A stretch of 18,081 nucleotides of DNA from Hamiltosporidium magnivora (Eukaryota > Microsporidia > Dubosqiidae). How positions within the stretch are numbered: the stretch's first letter is position 1; every line of letters begins with the position of its first letter. Shown one piece after another: positions 16,099-18,081 of the stretch. The notes under the pieces were generated by a model that was not told the DNA's origin, did no database searches, and saw only the letters and a list, made by a program, of their open reading frames with translations. Both the position numbers and the translations under genes were made by a program. The stretch spans positions 1 through 18,081 of the forward strand of contig PITI01000170.1 of assembly GCA_004325065.1 (NCBI GenBank), given 5' to 3'.

Positions 16099-18024
16099 AT
16101 GACCGATAATACTATTCCTCGCGAAGAAAAAAAATATAAATCTATTTATAAAGATTTGGATGTAAAAAGATCTTTAAAAGTAATTTGGACAAATAAATGT
16201 AAAAAAAACGAGGAAAATAAATATTATGTTTCAGATCGTTCAAAAAAATCTGTTTGTATTAAAACTAAACAAGAAATGGCAAAAAAGTTGGAAGAAAATA
16301 ATACATTTGATTTTTCTTGTATTCATTATGCTGCAGATAAATCTGATGTAAATTTTATCAAAGAAAATATATTTAATGTAAATTTAGATATTTTTGAATT
16401 AATAATGGATCGGTTAGAAAAAGAATGGTTTTTTTTTCAACAAAATTTGGTAAATAAAGTTTATGTACCAACTGAATACGCTGCGCATGTTTGTAATATT
16501 TGTGGAAAAAGTGATTCTAAAGTAGGGAATGATACAATTTTTTGCGATGGATGTGATATATGTGTACATCAGGAATGCTATGGGCTACCATATATACCAG
16601 AAGGTACATGGCTGTGTAGATTGTGTCTTTTTTCTAAAAAGAGAACACCTTCGTGCAAATATTGTACAAAAATAGGGGGCGCTTTAAAACAAACTGCTGA
16701 TAACAGATGGGCACACATTTTATGTGCCAATTGGATTCCTTCACTTTCTTTTGTTAATACAGTTTTTTTGGAACCGATTGAAGAAATTGGAGATGAATTG
16801 AGAAAATATAAAAATTCTTTTTGTATTATATGTGAGCAGAGACGTGGTGTTACAATTAGATGTACACATATGAACTGTGACATCTCATATCATGTTACTT
16901 GTGGAATGGAGGCCAATTATTATTTTGACCAAGCAAATTTTATTTCCTACTGTAAAAATCACGATCCAAGAAAAATATTGAGTTTATTTTCTTTTGGAAA
17001 ATACCGACAAAGTCTTTATCCTGATTTAAAGAATATTCCAGATATTCGGCCGCATGTTCTGCTTTCACTTCCAAAGCCATCATTTATTATAAAAGTAAAA
17101 GAAATGAAACCAATTCTTTGTAATCATTTTATCGACAGAATACTTTCAAACGATTTGTGTAATATAGAGATCGAAACGAAGACGGTAGAAACGATTGGTA
17201 TGTGGTGGATGCTAAAAAGATCTTTTATCAGACGCATACCTTTGATATCTTTTTTAAATTTTGAATATGGAAGTGATTTTGGTCATGAATGGTTTAAAAA
17301 TAGAAAACTTTTTTGTTATAATCGATTTTCGTTAGATTATTACAAAAGCAAAGGTGTATTTTATTTAAATGATATGGATCTTGATGAAGAAAAATCCGAG
17401 GGAGAAATCAAGAACAAAACCATTACAGATAATCAGGATTTGAATTGTAAAGAAAATGAAAGTGAAGGTTTCGTGAATTCTAATGTCAAATATGAATGCC
17501 AGCACAAAGCTGGCTATGAAATGAAAGAGGAAACTTTAAAGGAAATCTGCGATTCTGTAGTTATTTTGAAAGAACTTCTTTACAATTTAAAAGAATATTA
17601 CCACACAAGAAGTGATTTAACTCAACACAATTTGAATTTATTTGAAATGTACAAAAATCCTGAAAAATATTACATGAAAGAATTTCTTTTAAAACTAAGA
17701 GAAGTTACGGATTTTTTTTGGTTCGAAGAACCAGTAACAGAAATAATAGCACCGAAGTATTTTACAATTATTAAAAATCCTATGGATTTTTTTACGATTG
17801 AAAAGAAAATAAATGAAGATGAAAATTATAAATATAAATTGTTTTTAAAAGATTTGAAATTAATTTATGATAATTGTAAAATTTACAATAAAAATGAAGT
17901 TTACTTTCAAAAATTACTTTGTCAATTTGATTCAGTTGTTAATGAACTTAATTTGAAATATAAAGAAATTATTTATGAAAAAATAAGTTTAAAATCGCTT
18001 TTGGAATATTTAAAATTTAAATAA
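16099..18024 (+). CDS. PHD-zinc knuckle-PHD and bromodomain protein, BRPF/Nto1 family
   Basis: This 641-residue chromatin reader is related to the scaffold subunits of MYST acetyltransferase complexes (animal BRPF1-3, yeast Nto1 of NuA3). Residues 70-115 resemble the enhancer-of-polycomb-like segment before the first finger. PHD1 spans 132-176 (C132, C135, C149, C152, H157, C160, C173, C176; with GCDICVHQECYGL). A zinc knuckle follows (C186, C189, H206, C209), then an extended PHD2 (C242 to H288). This PZP module binds the histone H3 tail in relatives. A bromodomain lies at about 530-610: APKYFTIIKNPMDF, then DNCKIYN, where Asn597 is the expected acetyl-lysine-binding residue. No PWWP domain is present. 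The start follows the CCC motif and an in-frame stop. The stop codon overlaps AATAAA (18020-18025), a possible poly(A) signal. Confidence 0.93.
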   Translation: MTDNTIPREEKKYKSIYKDLDVKRSLKVIWTNKCKKNEENKYYVSDRSKKSVCIKTKQEMAKKLEENNTFDFSCIHYAADKSDVNFIKENIFNVNLDIFELIMDRLEKEWFFFQQNLVNKVYVPTEYAAHVCNICGKSDSKVGNDTIFCDGCDICVHQECYGLPYIPEGTWLCRLCLFSKKRTPSCKYCTKIGGALKQTADNRWAHILCANWIPSLSFVNTVFLEPIEEIGDELRKYKNSFCIICEQRRGVTIRCTHMNCDISYHVTCGMEANYYFDQANFISYCKNHDPRKILSLFSFGKYRQSLYPDLKNIPDIRPHVLLSLPKPSFIIKVKEMKPILCNHFIDRILSNDLCNIEIETKTVETIGMWWMLKRSFIRRIPLISFLNFEYGSDFGHEWFKNRKLFCYNRFSLDYYKSKGVFYLNDMDLDEEKSEGEIKNKTITDNQDLNCKENESEGFVNSNVKYECQHKAGYEMKEETLKEICDSVVILKELLYNLKEYYHTRSDLTQHNLNLFEMYKNPEKYYMKEFLLKLREVTDFFWFEEPVTEIIAPKYFTIIKNPMDFFTIEKKINEDENYKYKLFLKDLKLIYDNCKIYNKNEVYFQKLLCQFDSVVNELNLKYKEIIYEKISLKSLLEYLKFK

Positions 18025-18025
18025 A
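18020..18025 (+). terminator. Poly(A)-like signal overlapping the stop codon
   Basis: AATAAA overlaps the TAA stop at 18022-18024. Very short 3' UTRs with such overlaps are common in microsporidia, but the hexamer is cheap in AT-rich DNA. Confidence 0.35.
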
Positions 18026-18081
18026 AAACCCTTGTTTTTTAAATTTCATATTTGAAGACAAAACAAATATTATATTTTTTT

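Noticed and set aside
16578..16883. Minus-strand ORF inside the PHD-bromodomain gene
   Set aside because: It overlaps the conserved zinc-finger coding region in antisense.
1..18081. tRNA or rRNA genes
   Set aside because: Searching by eye for GGTTCRANNCC-type B boxes and cloverleaf pairings in the spacers on both strands gave no credible candidate; a covariance-model search would be the decisive test.

Overview
The window looks like nuclear DNA from a microsporidian with a large, sparse genome. It is extremely AT-rich. It has compact, mostly uninterrupted eukaryotic genes on both strands, no Shine-Dalgarno or operon structure, and one short GTAAGT...TACTAAT...TAG intron. Two genes carry a CCC motif directly before the ATG, and there is a large degenerate leucine-rich-repeat (LRR) gene. 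LRR families and long AT-rich intergenic stretches recall Hamiltosporidium- or Edhazardia-type genomes, but the species cannot be fixed from this window.

Layout. 1-772: AT-rich spacer with a 67-bp direct duplication. 773-1266 (+): ribosomal protein uS12 (RPS23), two exons; its 71-nt intron contains an ordered C-D'-C'-D set of boxes, making it a candidate host of a box C/D snoRNA. 1267-2198: spacer with a 33-bp tandem array. 2199-5183 (-): intact PMCA/PMC1-type Ca2+ ATPase. 5184-7421: long spacer with possible coding remnants and a 13-bp hairpin. 7422-9745 (-): an LRR-protein pseudogene with at least four frame changes and two in-frame stops. 9746-12121: spacer whose middle (about 10.2-11.1 kb, perhaps to 11.5 kb) looks like a heavily decayed minus-strand coding region. 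12122-12331 (-): small acidic hypothetical ORF. 12509-14518 (-): MscS-family mechanosensitive channel of the fungal Msy type. 14519-16098: spacer with a short coding-like fragment and an inverted repeat. 16099-18024 (+): PHD-zinc knuckle-PHD plus bromodomain protein of the BRPF/Nto1 family.

The genes do not form a pathway. The Ca2+ pump and MscS channel both bear on ion and osmotic homeostasis, the BRPF/Nto1-like protein is a chromatin reader, and uS12 is a core translation protein. The most novel candidate is the snoRNA-like structure in the uS12 intron. The most informative evolutionary signals are the LRR pseudogene, whose frame changes are all of one sign, and the CCCAAATG start context shared by the two plus-strand genes.
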